64,000 bases of DNA from JAGQOZ01 sp041399205 (GCA_041399205.1 JAWKTK010000020.1:62001-126000); one strand, 5' to 3'. Positions 9,490-20,292 are shown, counted from the first letter of the stretch. Made by a program: numbers and translations. The notes: a model not told the origin generated them from the letters alone.

Positions 9490-10664
9490 ATGTGCAGAAC
9501 GAGTCTGAGTTGGTCTTCAAAGTTTTTTATGCTGATAGTGGCGACTATGGCCTTTCCCATCGCCGCAAATGCTCAGTTGACGATTGAACCGGTTTTCAAT
9601 CGCATTGACGGCACTGGTCCGGGCGAAGCATCCGTGGGAACTCGGTTCATTGTCAATCACGAACAAGAACGACTCGGTCTAGGCCCGCTGTGGACGGCGA
9701 TTCCCGGCGAAGTTTTTTCCTACGTTTCCGGGGATCCTCGTAATCCAGGACTGGACGGCTTGGCATTCTTCAACGACACGGACTACAACATCACCGGCTT
9801 TGGTTTGGAAATCATTGGCACGGGAACTGATACCGACGATCCCGGCACGATTGTCCGCGGTGCACCGATTGACGCTATGTTCGGCGACGTCGATGGCGAT
9901 GGCCAGATCCTTTCGGACATCTTTGCGAACCATACGATATCCGCCGATGGGCGAAGGATCGACTTCACCGACGGGCTGATCCAACCGGGCCAGCGATATA
10001 GCGGAATTCATCTAGCTTCCAGTCCGAATGCACCCGAGCTTGCCGGCATCGATTCGTGGATCACCGGAACGATTTCCGATTCCGCCTTGTGTGCCACGCA
10101 AGGAGATCCAGTCGCGCAGGCGCCGTTCAATTTGGTCGATGCCTATTGCATCGCACCGTTTTTCGGCACAGGAGCTCCCGGTGAAACAGTGAACATCACC
10201 GGTGCTGGCATTTTTCCTGCAAATGCCGACGGTGTGTTGGACATCTTTATAAAGTGGGAACCAAGCCAAATTGATGTCGACGGCGACGAAACCTTCACCT
10301 ATTCGTCGCAGCTGACCTGGGGCAGCAATAAGCCAGATGCTGTGCTAAAGGAATGGGCGGGAAATTTCATTGGAGATCCTGTTGCCTACTTGATTACAGA
10401 CACATCGGAGGCAACGCCTGCGGAATTGGTGCGTACAGATTCTTCGGTTACCATCACCGAACGAACTTTCGATTCGTCTCAGTTTCCAGGTCCCATTGGT
10501 CGTTACCACATTCAAATTTCCGGGTTGGAGCCAGGCGAATTGGTGACCTTTCGCAAAGACGGCGTTGGTGGTCATGTTGTCCCCGAACCAACTCATCTGG
10601 CACCAACTCTATGCGGTCTGACATGTCTCCTGTTACTGCGCGCCGCAAGAAACTTGGTCGCTAG
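9490..10664 (+). CDS. PEP-CTERM secreted protein (frameshift near its C-terminus)
   Basis: Signal peptide MCRTSLSWSSKFFMLIVATM... ends at ANAQ. The body is an acidic, beta-rich secreted protein with no recognised domain. Near the end is a PEP-CTERM sorting signal: VPEP, a hydrophobic segment (APTLCGLTCLLLL) and basic residues. In the main frame the protein would run on to 10785 with an atypical arginine-rich tail; a one-base shift near 10635-10645 instead gives ARRKKLGR and a stop at 10664, the normal form for this signal. I therefore take 10664 as the true end. Such proteins are processed by exosortase and linked to exopolysaccharide. Confidence 0.8.
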
Positions 10665-10729
10665 GGCTGTTTGCTTGCGGAGGAGCAAACAGATTTTCCA
10701 TCGTGGCAATGATGACCGCTTCGAAACCG

Positions 10730-12105
10730 CTATGCGAACAATTCGCGTAGCGGCTCTGCAGCGTAGATGGGCCGAGGTCGATTGAGGGTATCGTGCAGGA
10801 CGGCGTCATGCGAAACGCCGAGTGCGTGATAGATGGTGGCGACCAATTGGTGCGGCGAAACGGGTGATTCGGTAGGATGAGCCGCATGTTTGTCGCTCGC
10901 GCCGTATACAACTCCACCTTGAATTCCGCCGCCGGCCAACAAGCCGCTATAGCAATGCGGCCAATGTTCGCGTCCTGCATTTCCTGGCGTGATCAAGGGC
11001 CGTCGGCCAAATTCGCCCACCCAAACGACCAGCGTGTCATCCAGCATGTTACGTTGCTGTAGATCTTCCAATAGCGACGACAACGCTTGGTCGGCTGGCG
11101 GAATCAGATCGTTCTTGAGGCGATTGAAGTTGTCGCCGTGTGTGTCCCAAAAGTTACGGCCATCGTTGTGCCAGTTGACAGTGACAATGGGAACGCCGTG
11201 TTCGACCAACCGCCTAGCCAATAAAACGCATTGGCCATGAATATTGCGGCCGTATCGTTCGCGAACCGCCGGTGGTTCTTTGGACAGATCAAACGCTTCG
11301 CGTACTTTCGGCGAACCAAGCAATTCGAACGCACGTCGTTCTAAATGCGATGCTTGTTGGACCACGTCCGATTCGATTCTGGTTCGAACCTGATCCAAAT
11401 CACGCAACAGTTGCTGGCGACTGGACATGCGTTCGACCGAAATACCATCGGACAACGACAACGATGGAACTCGCCAACCAGCCGCATTCGGATCGCCAGT
11501 GATGACAAACGGATCGTGCTCTCGCCCCATGAATCCGCCGTGTTGCCCCGGCGCTTGGCCGCCCGGCGCGGCTGGATGCGACACCTTCCACGGCAACATG
11601 ACAAATGACGGCAGCACCGAAGGAGCGGGCCGCAGTTTGGACATCACACAACCCAAATGCGGCGTATCTTTTTCACTGGGCGGTTCCGCGTCACTTTTGT
11701 TCACCGGAGGAAGTTGTCCCGTGACGGTAGTGTGACCGCTGGACAGATGAGCAGGATCGTCGTGATGAAGGGATCGAATTAGGGTAAGTTTGTCGGCGTG
11801 ACTGGCCAGATTCTGAAAGTGTTCACAAATTTGGAAGCCCGGAACGTTGGTGGAAATCGGCCGAAATTCACCTCGAATTTCCGGCGGCGCGTGGGGCTTA
11901 AGATCAAACGTATCCAATTGGCTGGGGCCGCCCCACATCAGCAAAAGATACAGCGTTTGGCCGAACCAAATCCACTGTGGCTGGACCCGGCGTGCGCATG
12001 TGCTGACCACAGCGTTGGCAGCGACAATCCACCAATGCCGGCAACACCGGCTTGTAGAATCTGTCGACGTCGCCAGAGCGATTGTTTGAATTCGCGACAC
12101 GCCAT
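10730..12105 (-). CDS. DUF1501 family protein (Tat-exported), one frameshift near 11945
   Basis: The main frame shows LLLMWGGPSQLDTFDLKP, LLARRLVEHGVPIVTVNWH, DTLVVWVGEFGRRP and HWPHCYSGLLAGGG, the alkaline-phosphatase-like core of DUF1501 proteins. The true N-terminus lies in another frame from ATG 12105: MACREFKQSLWRRRQILQAG, a twin-arginine-like signal. The frames join at an A4 run (11943-11946 on the plus strand), so one base is probably wrong there. No DUF1553 partner is adjacent, unlike the copy at 18.8 kb. Biochemical role of the family is not established. Confidence 0.85.
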
Positions 12106-12477
12106 GTACTCACTCCTAGGCGTTTACCCCAATCTACCATCTACTACCTTCACATTCGTCCACGCAAGAACAAGTCTTGCGCCGACAAAGCAGTAGGATT
12201 GGCCGTTTACCCGTTGAGACAAAGTTTTGACACCATGACATATTTATCGCGAAACTTTTGCTGCGTGACAAGCAACCTCGGCCGTCAAGTCGCCGTTATC
12301 GCTCGGATCAGAAACGGCGTAGCGATTGAAACGATCACAAAACGGCATCGTCAAACCGAACGTTTCGCAGCTGGGATTGTCGAATAATTCGCACGGTTTT
12401 CCTTGTCGGCGCCATGTGCACCGTCCAATTCCGTGGCGTTTCAGGCTTGCCCAGAATTCCGACCTGTCGCCGTCCGA
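12106..12477. other. Intergenic stretch, no gene seen
   Basis: No coding, RNA or repeat signal could be supported in these 370 bases. It contains an AT-richer patch near 12210-12260. Confidence 0.4.
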
Positions 12478-13059
12478 CTATCCTTCGGCCGAAAAATCGA
12501 CTTTCAAGTAAAGGCTGGCGACGCCTAGATTCACGTTCAACGCATCCAGCGAAATCACGTCCGATGGGTCGTTGAATTCCGTCAACAGCCAATGTTCGGA
12601 CGATTGACGTTGGAACAATTCGACGTGGATTCGATCCTGCGCGATCAGCAAGTAGGCTTGGAGCGACGGCAATTGGCGATACATTTCGAACTTGGCGCCG
12701 CGATCGTACGATTCGGTCGATTTCGAAAGAACTTCGGCAATGCAAACCGGATTTAGAAGAGTATCGAATTCACCGTCTTCAAATCGAGGTTGTTGGCAGG
12801 CAACCGAAACGTCTGGGTAGGTGTACAAGCCACAGCTGGATACTTTGACTCGCATGTCAGAAGGATAGACTTCACAATCTCGATCAAGCAACTGCTGATG
12901 AAGCGACGCAATCGCATTACCAACAATCAAATTATGCGGCCGACTCGCACCGGTCATGGCGAACATTTCGCCGCGATAGAATTCGCTTTTGAATTCCGCT
13001 TGGCGTTCCATTGCCAAGTACTCGGATTCGGTAAGTCGATTTTTGGGAACGCTGGACAT
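12478..13059 (-). CDS. Uma2 family (DUF820) restriction-endonuclease-fold protein
   Basis: 193 residues from the ATG at 13059 (MSSVPKNRLTESEYLAMER). Typical Uma2 features: RPHNLIVGNAIASLHQQL, MRVKV, YTYPDVSVAC and a conserved NPVCIAEVLSKSTESYDRG block that supplies the PD-(D/E)xK-like acidic and lysine residues. These proteins are common in planctomycetes and cyanobacteria, often in many copies; a nuclease role is predicted by fold only. Confidence 0.87.
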   Translation of the reverse strand: MSSVPKNRLTESEYLAMERQAEFKSEFYRGEMFAMTGASRPHNLIVGNAIASLHQQLLDRDCEVYPSDMRVKVSSCGLYTYPDVSVACQQPRFEDGEFDTLLNPVCIAEVLSKSTESYDRGAKFEMYRQLPSLQAYLLIAQDRIHVELFQRQSSEHWLLTEFNDPSDVISLDALNVNLGVASLYLKVDFSAEG

Positions 13060-13206
13060 GGCGTTCGGTCCTTTTTCAGCGGTATTTGTCAGCGACGACT
13101 CAATGCCATCTACGCTTTTCGCGCAGGTCCGTATCACCATGAAACGGACACGCTCCAACCAAATCCAAGTCCGCCAATGTTTCCCGAGGGATATCTTTTC
13201 GCTGGG

Positions 13207-13458
13207 TTAATTGGCGACGGCCGATTTTTTGGAGGCGGCAAGTGAGCTTTTCGGCTCGTGTGTATCGTTTGCGCTCGGTGGTACGGTTGCTTTTTCGCCA
13301 CCAGCCTCAAACATCTTGTGGCCAAAAAAGAACGCAATGGCAATGACCATCCACGCGGCGGGATAAAGCAAGATGTACCAACCATGAATGGAAACGCCAA
13401 ACACACACCAACAAACCGCAATAAATGAAAGTGTAATGGTCAGGGAAGGAAGTCGCAT
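13207..13458 (-). CDS. Small two-helix membrane protein
   Basis: 83 residues from ATG 13458 (MRLPSLTITLSFIAVCWCVF). Two hydrophobic segments (about 5-25 and 28-48, ILLYPAAWMVIAIAFFF) are followed by a polar tail. No family recognised. Confidence 0.55.
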   Translation of the reverse strand: MRLPSLTITLSFIAVCWCVFGVSIHGWYILLYPAAWMVIAIAFFFGHKMFEAGGEKATVPPSANDTHEPKSSLAASKKSAVAN

Positions 13459-13587
13459 TGTTCCAGTTTTCTCCGTCAAATGTACTCTGCTGAAGACATT
13501 ATACGCCTTCCTCGTGCAAGCGTCATGCCACACTTGCATCTTTGTTAAACCACAGCCAGCAGATTGCCTATACTGCGATAACCGTGG

Positions 13588-13848
13588 TTATTCGGCCGAT
13601 TCCGGTTCGGCACGCACCGCCAGCATTGCATCGGCCAAGCGGTAAGCCATGCGAGCCATCGCTTGGTCCTTTTCTTTTTCGGTCATCGCTCGATCAGCCT
13701 TTACTTCAAGCCCTTTGGCGGCCAACCCCTGCAGTGCTGCTGACGCCATCCAATCTCGTAGCGTCAATCCTGTCGAATTGACTCCACTAGAAACGGGAAA
13801 AGCGGGCTGATTTCCGTTAATTTCCGAAACGACGCCGGCTTGATTCAT
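13588..13848 (-). CDS. Small protein resembling phage-associated LRDWMA..AALQGL proteins
   Basis: 86 residues; AGGAA lies seven bases before the ATG. The pattern GLTLRDWMASAALQGLAAKG ... AYRLADAMLA resembles short proteins of unknown function often seen in tailed phages and prophages. No other phage gene is near, so it is an isolated gene or relic. Resemblance is from memory of the family pattern and needs a search. Confidence 0.6.
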   Translation of the reverse strand: MNQAGVVSEINGNQPAFPVSSGVNSTGLTLRDWMASAALQGLAAKGLEVKADRAMTEKEKDQAMARMAYRLADAMLAVRAEPESAE

Positions 13849-13874
13849 CTTGATATTCCTAGTTTTTCACGTAC

Positions 13875-15584
13875 CTAAACGTCATTGGCAAGGTCAAATC
13901 CGACAAACGCTTTTCTGAGCGCTGTCAGTGCAAACCCCGCACAAACAACAACAAAGCACCAAATTCCCAAAGCAAACACAAAATGCAGCGACAAATGAGC
14001 TGCCCAAGCCTCGTTCAGAAATTTTGTGATGCGAACCGCAGCATAAGTCCATCCCACAATCAACGCCAACGCCACACCAAACATCAACCCTTTGGCAGTA
14101 AAGGTCAATGTGGTTCGCAGAAAGACCGTCAGCCCTTCTTGATTGACTCGATAGGGATATAACAAAAACAAAAGATTGTCTACGGCAAAGATCAACACAT
14201 TCAGTGGAAATAGCAGGACAATGCACGCGCCAATCAGCTTGGGATCGACCGGCGTGGTCAAATACACCACCAACAGCACAACCATCTGATAGACAATGGA
14301 CAACAGCACCGGCGCGGCCAATTGTCCCGCAACCACCATCATCGGGCGAATCGGCAGCGTCTTCAGCACTCCCATCCGATCTAAGTCTCGGCGAAAATCA
14401 AACTTCAACGCCGTCGGCAACAACACGAACGAATAAAACACCAACGCGCCCAAAACGTTCAACAACACATCATTGGGATGCCGGTGCACCGCTATCGGCA
14501 AACACGCTAGCACCGCCGGAACCGTCAACGAAATGACCAAACTGTAAAAATACCCCAAAGCAGCCTTCATCTGTCGCCACGCCAAACCACCTCCGCCAAA
14601 AGCGAACGGGATCTTTGGCATTTCAAACGGGATTTGCGATTCGACTTCCACCAGCGTCGCTGGGATCGAGCTACTCAGTCTTTGCGAATACGCAGCTTGT
14701 TCGCGCAGCACAACCTCTTGCTGGAAATACGCATCGAGTTTACCGACCAATTTTCCCAGCGTCCAAACCATGGCCATCGCCAGAAACGAATAGACAATAA
14801 CAGGCACGCTCAGCGAATGAGCCAGCATGATCGCCGTAAAAATCCGAAACGGCGCCAACACCACGGTGCCGAAGACTGTGTCCGATGTCGAAGCAGCCGC
14901 AGCCAAGAACTCTTGAGCCAGTTCAAACGCAGCAGGCGATCGGGCTTTTTCCAGCCAATCTGGATCAGAGAAACCAAGCATGGCCACATAACCGGTCCAC
15001 ACAGCAAACAGACCCAGGCAGACAATTCTTGTGCGAAAAAAGGCCGCATCCGACATGCCCCAAGCCGTAATTTCTACCACCATGCGAAACAGATCGATTG
15101 CCACCAGCGCCAAGAACGCGCCTAAAAATCCGGCCGGCCAGAATGCAAGATCTGGAATCATCAACACGGAAAAGAACAACGATTTCAGCAATCCCGCGTT
15201 GGTAATGGCGGCAATCCGATAGACAATTAATTCGCGTCTGGGCAGTGGCGCCAGTGACATGAATTCCGCTTCGGCCGGTTGCCATTCAATGCCCGATGTA
15301 GGTCGCCAAATCGCCGAACGCACCACATGCCACGCCGCGTAAACAAACAAGCTGAGCGGCACCATGAGCTCGATTCGTTCCGGCCCCAACGGTTCGCGAA
15401 ACAAGACACTGGTCAGCGCATTGACAAACCACAGCAAGCCCATGGCCAACGCCAGCGTTGATAAGATGGCTCGGCGCCGAGTCATAAAGCTACGTTTTGT
15501 CTTGCGAAACACAGCCAGGTTTTGCCCGTGCAGCAAGACAGCAACCGCGGGGTGAATTCGCAAAGCCGTGTTGATGGGATTCAT
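13875..15584 (-). CDS. ABC-2 type transporter permease
   Basis: 569 residues with at least ten hydrophobic segments (for example ILSTLALAMGLLWFVNAL, SLVISLTVPAVLACLPIAV, GLMFGVALALIVGWTYAAV). It follows the ATPase gene by 33 bp in the same direction, so the two form an exporter operon. The substrate is not evident. Confidence 0.85.
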   Translation of the reverse strand: MNPINTALRIHPAVAVLLHGQNLAVFRKTKRSFMTRRRAILSTLALAMGLLWFVNALTSVLFREPLGPERIELMVPLSLFVYAAWHVVRSAIWRPTSGIEWQPAEAEFMSLAPLPRRELIVYRIAAITNAGLLKSLFFSVLMIPDLAFWPAGFLGAFLALVAIDLFRMVVEITAWGMSDAAFFRTRIVCLGLFAVWTGYVAMLGFSDPDWLEKARSPAAFELAQEFLAAAASTSDTVFGTVVLAPFRIFTAIMLAHSLSVPVIVYSFLAMAMVWTLGKLVGKLDAYFQQEVVLREQAAYSQRLSSSIPATLVEVESQIPFEMPKIPFAFGGGGLAWRQMKAALGYFYSLVISLTVPAVLACLPIAVHRHPNDVLLNVLGALVFYSFVLLPTALKFDFRRDLDRMGVLKTLPIRPMMVVAGQLAAPVLLSIVYQMVVLLVVYLTTPVDPKLIGACIVLLFPLNVLIFAVDNLLFLLYPYRVNQEGLTVFLRTTLTFTAKGLMFGVALALIVGWTYAAVRITKFLNEAWAAHLSLHFVFALGIWCFVVVCAGFALTALRKAFVGFDLANDV

Positions 15585-15617
15585 GTTGGATTCTGATCTT
15601 TTGCTTTGCGGGTTGAA

Positions 15618-16352
15618 CTAAACAGCAGCCACTTCGGCAGTAGCCTGAAAAAACACTTCTTCCAGTGACACCGCCACTCCGCCGTTGGCAAAATTGGCCT
15701 TCACTTCTTCTACCGGCCCGAAGAATTTCTGTTGGCCTTTATCCAAAATCAAAACGTGTGAAACCGTGTCTTCCACCATGGCCAGCAGGTGCGAACTGAT
15801 CACCACGGCGCTGCCCTGTTGGGCTCGTTGATGAATCGACTCCTTCAAAACGCGAATCCCCTTGGGATCCAACCCCGTCAGTGGTTCGTCAAACAAGATG
15901 GCTTGCGGGTCGTGAATATAGCCGCAGCAGATAGCGAGTTTCTGCCGCATGCCGCGAGACAAATCGCCGACTCGATCATTCACTTTGTTCCGCAAGTCGA
16001 ACTGGATCAGGAGCGAATCAATACGTTTTTCAGCGTCACTCACGTTATACGCCGAAGCCACAAACGCTAAGTGTTCGGCCACGGTTAATTCGGTAAACAA
16101 CTGAGGATCGTCGGGGATATAGGCCAGTCGCCGCTTAGTTTCCAGCGGCTGTTTCTGGACGTCAAATTCGGCAACTCGCAATGTTCCTTTGCTGGGAGGA
16201 TTGATTCCCGCGATCGCTCGCATCGTTGTTGTTTTGCCCGCGCCATTCGGACCGATCAAGCCCAGGACTTGCCCCGGCTGAACGTCAAATGATATGCCAG
16301 ACGCCGCTACTTGCTGCCCATAACATTTGTGGAAATCGACAACCTCAATCAC
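15618..16352 (-). CDS. ABC transporter ATP-binding protein
   Basis: 244 residues. Walker A GPNGAGKTT at 34-42, signature LSRGMRQK, Walker B with ILFDEPLTGLDP, and a switch histidine in VISSHLLAMVED. Length and single domain fit ABC-2 exporters of the CcmA type. First gene of the operon with the permease at 13875-15584. Confidence 0.92.
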   Translation of the reverse strand: MIEVVDFHKCYGQQVAASGISFDVQPGQVLGLIGPNGAGKTTTMRAIAGINPPSKGTLRVAEFDVQKQPLETKRRLAYIPDDPQLFTELTVAEHLAFVASAYNVSDAEKRIDSLLIQFDLRNKVNDRVGDLSRGMRQKLAICCGYIHDPQAILFDEPLTGLDPKGIRVLKESIHQRAQQGSAVVISSHLLAMVEDTVSHVLILDKGQQKFFGPVEEVKANFANGGVAVSLEEVFFQATAEVAAV

Positions 16353-16508
16353 ATTTGCCTCAATTCAGTTTTGGTGCGCTGCCATTTATGTTCCCGGTTC
16401 GGAAAGCGGTGATTGCAACGTAAAAATCACACATCACCAATGCTTTGTGGGTGTAATGCACTGAAAACTGTAGCTCACGCCGCGCTCACAAAACCGCCAT
16501 ACCTGCGC

Positions 16509-16620
16509 CTACGTCATGGGAAGAACGTATTGATAGGACGGTCTGTAGCGATTGCTAGGGTAGACGGGCTTTGACGGTGCACGAGAAACAGGAGTCGGCA
16601 TAGAAGGTTCACCTGGACCC
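16509..16620 (-). pseudogene. Possible C-terminal remnant of a proline-rich protein cut by the repeat array
   Basis: The last 36 codons before a stop at 16509 read GEPSMPTPVSRAPSKPVYPS and end in YRPSYQYVLPMT. Upstream the frame runs straight into the tandem array and loses any protein-like character. It may be the 3' end of a gene interrupted by the array, or chance. Confidence 0.25.
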
Positions 16621-18755
16621 AAGCGATTTCTCCTTCGTGCCTTCGTGCCTTTGTGAGAACCAACGAATAACGCGGACTTGCTTAACGATTTGTCGCAACG
16701 CCAAATTCGTTCGCCTGACTTGGTTGAGCATCTCACAGAGGCACCAAGGCACGGAGCGACGATCGATGGACATATCTAGTTCAATGCGAATGACGCCAAA
16801 ACAAGAAACGGAAACTCTTCGATGCCTTTCTCCTTCGTGCCTTCGTGCCTTTGTGAGAACCAACGAATAACGCGGACTTGCTTAACGATTTGTCGCAACG
16901 CCAAATTCGTTCGCCTATCTTGGTTGAGCATCTCACAGAGGCACCAAGGCACGGAGCGACGATCGATGGACATATCTAGTTCAATGCGAATGACGCCAAA
17001 ACAAGAAACGGAAACTCTTCGATGCCTTTCTCCTTCGTGCTCCTCGTGCCTTGTGCCTTTGTGAGAACCAACGAATAACGCGTATTTGCTTAACGATTGT
17101 CGCAACGCCAAATTCGTTCGCCTATCTTGCTTGAGCATCTCACAGAGGCACCAAGGCACGGAGCGACGATCGATTGGACATATCTAGTTCAATGCGAATG
17201 ACGCCAAGAACAAGAAACGGGAACTCTTCGATGCCTTTCTCCTTCGTGCCTTCGTGCCTTTGTGAGAACCAACGAATAACGCGGACTTGCTTAACGATTT
17301 GTCGCAACGCCAAATTCGTTCGCCTGTCTTGGTTGAGCATCTCACAGAGGCACCAAACGGAGCGACGATCGATGGACATATTTAGTTCAATGCGAATGAC
17401 GCCAAAACAAGAAACGGAAACTCTTCGATGCCTTTCTCCTTCGTGCCTCGTGCCTTTGTGAGAACCAACGAATAACGCGTATTTGCTTAACGATTTGTCG
17501 CAACGCCAAATTCGTTGCCTGTCTTGGTTGAGCATCTCACAGAGGCACCAAGGCACGGAGCGACGATCGATGGACATATCTAGTTCAATGCGAATGACGC
17601 CAAAACAAGAAACGGAAACTCTTCGATGCCTTTCTCCTTCGTGCCTTCGTGCCTTGTGAGAACCAACGAATAACGCGTATTTGCTTAACGATTTGTCGCA
17701 ACGCCAAATTCGCTCGCCTATCTTGGTTGAGCATCTCACAGAGGCACCAAGGCACAAAGCGACGATCGACGGACATATCTAGTTCAATGCGAATGACGCC
17801 AAAACAAGAAACGGAAACTCTTCGATGCCTTTCTCTTCGTGCCTTCGTGCCTTTGTGAGAACCAACGAATAACGCGGACTTGCTTAACGATTTGTCGCAA
17901 CGCCAAATTCGTTCGCCTGACTTGGTTGAGTATCTCACAGAGGCACCAAGGCACGGAGCGACGATCGATTGGACATATCTAGTTCAATGCGAATGACGCC
18001 AAAACAAGAAACGGAAACTCTTCGATGCCTTTCTCCTTCGTGCCTTCGTGAGAACCAACGAATAACGCGGACTTGCTTAACGATTTATCGCAACGCCAAT
18101 CGTTCGCCTGTCTTGCTTGAGCATCTCACAGAGGCACCAAGGCACGGAGCGACGATCGATTGGACATATCTAGTTCAATGCGAATGACGCCAAGAACAAG
18201 AAACGGGAACTCTTCGATGCCTTTCCTTCGTGCCTTCGTGCCTTGTGTGAACCAACGAATAACGCGGACTTGCTTAACGATTTGTCGCAACGCCAAATTC
18301 GTTCGCCTATCTTGGTTGAGCATCTCACAGAGGCACCAAGGCACGGAGCGACGATCGATGGACATATCTAGTTCAATGCGAATGACGCCAAGACAAGAAA
18401 CGGAAACTCTTCGATGCCTTTTCTCCTTCGTGCCTTCGTGCCTTTGTGAGAACCAACGAATAACGCGTATTTGCTTAACGATTTGTCGCAACGCCAAATT
18501 CGTTCGCCTGACTTGGTTGAGTATCTCACAGAGGCACCAAGGCACGGAGCGACGATCGACGGACATATCTAGTTCAATGCGAATGACGCCAAAACAAGAA
18601 ACGGAAACTCTTCAATGCCTTTCTCCTTCGTGCCTTTGTGTGAACCAACGAATAACGCGTACTTGCTTAACGATTGTCGCAACGCCAAATTCGTTCGCCT
18701 ATCTTGGTTAAGCATCTCACAGAGGCACCAAGGCACAAAGCGACGATCGACGCGC
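16620..18755. repeat. Tandem array of about eleven 200-bp units with internal inverted repeats
   Basis: Units recur at about 16624, 16821, 17021, 17230, 17427, 17625, 17824, 18024, 18216, 18413 and 18614 (spacings 192-209 bp). Each has a left arm like TTCGTGCCTTTGTGAGA, a spacer of about 75 bp, and a right arm like TCTCACAGAGGCACCAAGGC that is the inverse of the left arm with a few mismatches, so each unit can fold into a long hairpin. A further stretch of about 70 bp (CGATCGATGGACATATCTAG ... ) completes the unit. Small indels differ among units and break every reading frame, which argues against coding. Function unknown. Confidence 0.93.
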
Positions 18756-18808
18756 ACATCTGCGCCTTCCGCTTCTGGAACGGTGCGTTTTCGCGGACAC
18801 GTCTGTCG

Positions 18809-20284
18809 TCAGACTCGCGCCAGTAACGGGCGGACGACTTGGCCGGCGATGTCGGTCAGGCGGTATTGTCGGCCTTGGTAGCGAAAGGTCAGCTTGGTGT
18901 GATCCAGGCCCAGTTGATGCAGCAGCGTCGCGTTGAAGTCATGCACGTGAACCGGATCTTGGACGATTTTGTAGCCCAGTTCGTCAGTTTGGCCGAAACT
19001 GAAACCGCCGCGCACTCCGCCTCCTGCCATCCAAACGCAAAACGCATCCTTGTGATGATCTCGGCCCAGCTTCTTTCGACTGGCTTCGCTAGTGAAATCG
19101 CCTTGAGCGAACGGAGTACGACCGAATTCGGCTGACCACACTACCAAGGTTTGCTCCAACAAGCCGCGTTGCTTCAGATCCTTGATCAACGCGGCAATCG
19201 GCTGGTCAACCTGTTGGGTCTTGTTCGCCAAATTCCCAAATACGCTCCCGTGCGCATCCCAACCTTGGTCAAACAGTTGCACAAACCGGACACCTCGTTC
19301 CACCAACCGTCGAGCCAGCAAGCAGTTGTTGGCAAAATGCGTCTTGCCCGGTTGCGTGCCATACATTTGATGAATGTGATCTGGTTCGCTGGTGATGTCC
19401 ATCAGCTCGGGAACCGAAGTCTGCATGCGATAAGCGAGTTCATACTGTTGGATGCGAGTGGCAATTTCCGGGTCCGCCACATCGGCCAGTTGCTGCTGGT
19501 TCAGTTGATTGACGGTGTCGATAATTTGCCGGCGCGAATTCGACTCGATGCCGGCCGGGTTCGACAAAAACAGCACCGCATCTCCTTGCGTACGAAATTC
19601 CACACCCTGATGCTGCGAAGGCAAAAATCCGCTGCCCCAGGCCGCCGATCCCGCGCCCAGCACGTTGCCGGTGACCAACACGACAAACGCGGGCAAATTC
19701 TGATTTTCACTACCCAATCCATAGCTGAGCCAGGACCCGATACTCGGCCGCCCAAATCGTCCAAAGCCGCTAAGCATGAACATCTGCGCCGGACCGTGAT
19801 TAAATTCGTCGGTATGCAGCGACTTGACTACACACATTTCGTCCGCCACTTGCTGCAGATGCGGCAGCAAATTGGACAGCATCAAGCCCGATTCGCCACA
19901 ACGACGAAACTGATACTTCTTTTCTTGCGCCGTGCCCAGCAGTTTGGGCAATTTTCTCACAAACGCAAACTTGCCGGATTCAAATAGTTCTTGAGGACAA
20001 TCTTGACCTTCACGTTGTTGCAGAACGGGTTTGTGATCAAACAAATCCAAGTGTGAAGGCGCTCCGACCATGTGAACATAAATGACGTTCTTGGCAACCG
20101 GAGCGAAATGTGGCGAACGCAAATGGCGACGTTCCTTCGCCACCGCTCGCGAATGATCTGCTTGAAATAGATCCGTCAACGCGAATGCGCCCAAACCAAA
20201 GCCGGTTCGCTGCAGCAGTGTTCGCCGCCCAATTGGCGTAGGCTGGATGGCTGGGTGCTGCGTTTCAGAAAAATGTCGGCTCAT
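18809..20284 (-). CDS. DUF1501 family protein (Tat-exported)
   Basis: About 491 residues from ATG 20284. N-terminal GRRTLLQRTGFGLGAFAL is a twin-arginine-like signal. Core motifs: MVGAPSHLDLFDHKP, MLSGFGRFGRPSIGSWLSYG, LLARRLVERGVRFVQLF, TLVVWSAEFGRTPFAQG and GRDHHKDAFCVWMAGGG. Starts eight bases after the PSD1 gene, the classic planctomycete pair (DUF1549/DUF1553 followed by DUF1501). Intact, in contrast to its partner. Confidence 0.92.
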   Translation of the reverse strand: MSRHFSETQHPAIQPTPIGRRTLLQRTGFGLGAFALTDLFQADHSRAVAKERRHLRSPHFAPVAKNVIYVHMVGAPSHLDLFDHKPVLQQREGQDCPQELFESGKFAFVRKLPKLLGTAQEKKYQFRRCGESGLMLSNLLPHLQQVADEMCVVKSLHTDEFNHGPAQMFMLSGFGRFGRPSIGSWLSYGLGSENQNLPAFVVLVTGNVLGAGSAAWGSGFLPSQHQGVEFRTQGDAVLFLSNPAGIESNSRRQIIDTVNQLNQQQLADVADPEIATRIQQYELAYRMQTSVPELMDITSEPDHIHQMYGTQPGKTHFANNCLLARRLVERGVRFVQLFDQGWDAHGSVFGNLANKTQQVDQPIAALIKDLKQRGLLEQTLVVWSAEFGRTPFAQGDFTSEASRKKLGRDHHKDAFCVWMAGGGVRGGFSFGQTDELGYKIVQDPVHVHDFNATLLHQLGLDHTKLTFRYQGRQYRLTDIAGQVVRPLLARV

Positions 20285-20292
20285 CGGTTCGC

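Noticed and set aside
16620..18755. Long arginine- and serine-rich reading frames on both strands in the tandem array
   Set aside because: They shift frame from unit to unit because of small indels and have no start signals, so they come from the repeat and not from a protein.
16620..18755. CRISPR array
   Set aside because: Units are about 200 bp and nearly identical throughout, with no unique spacers and no cas genes.
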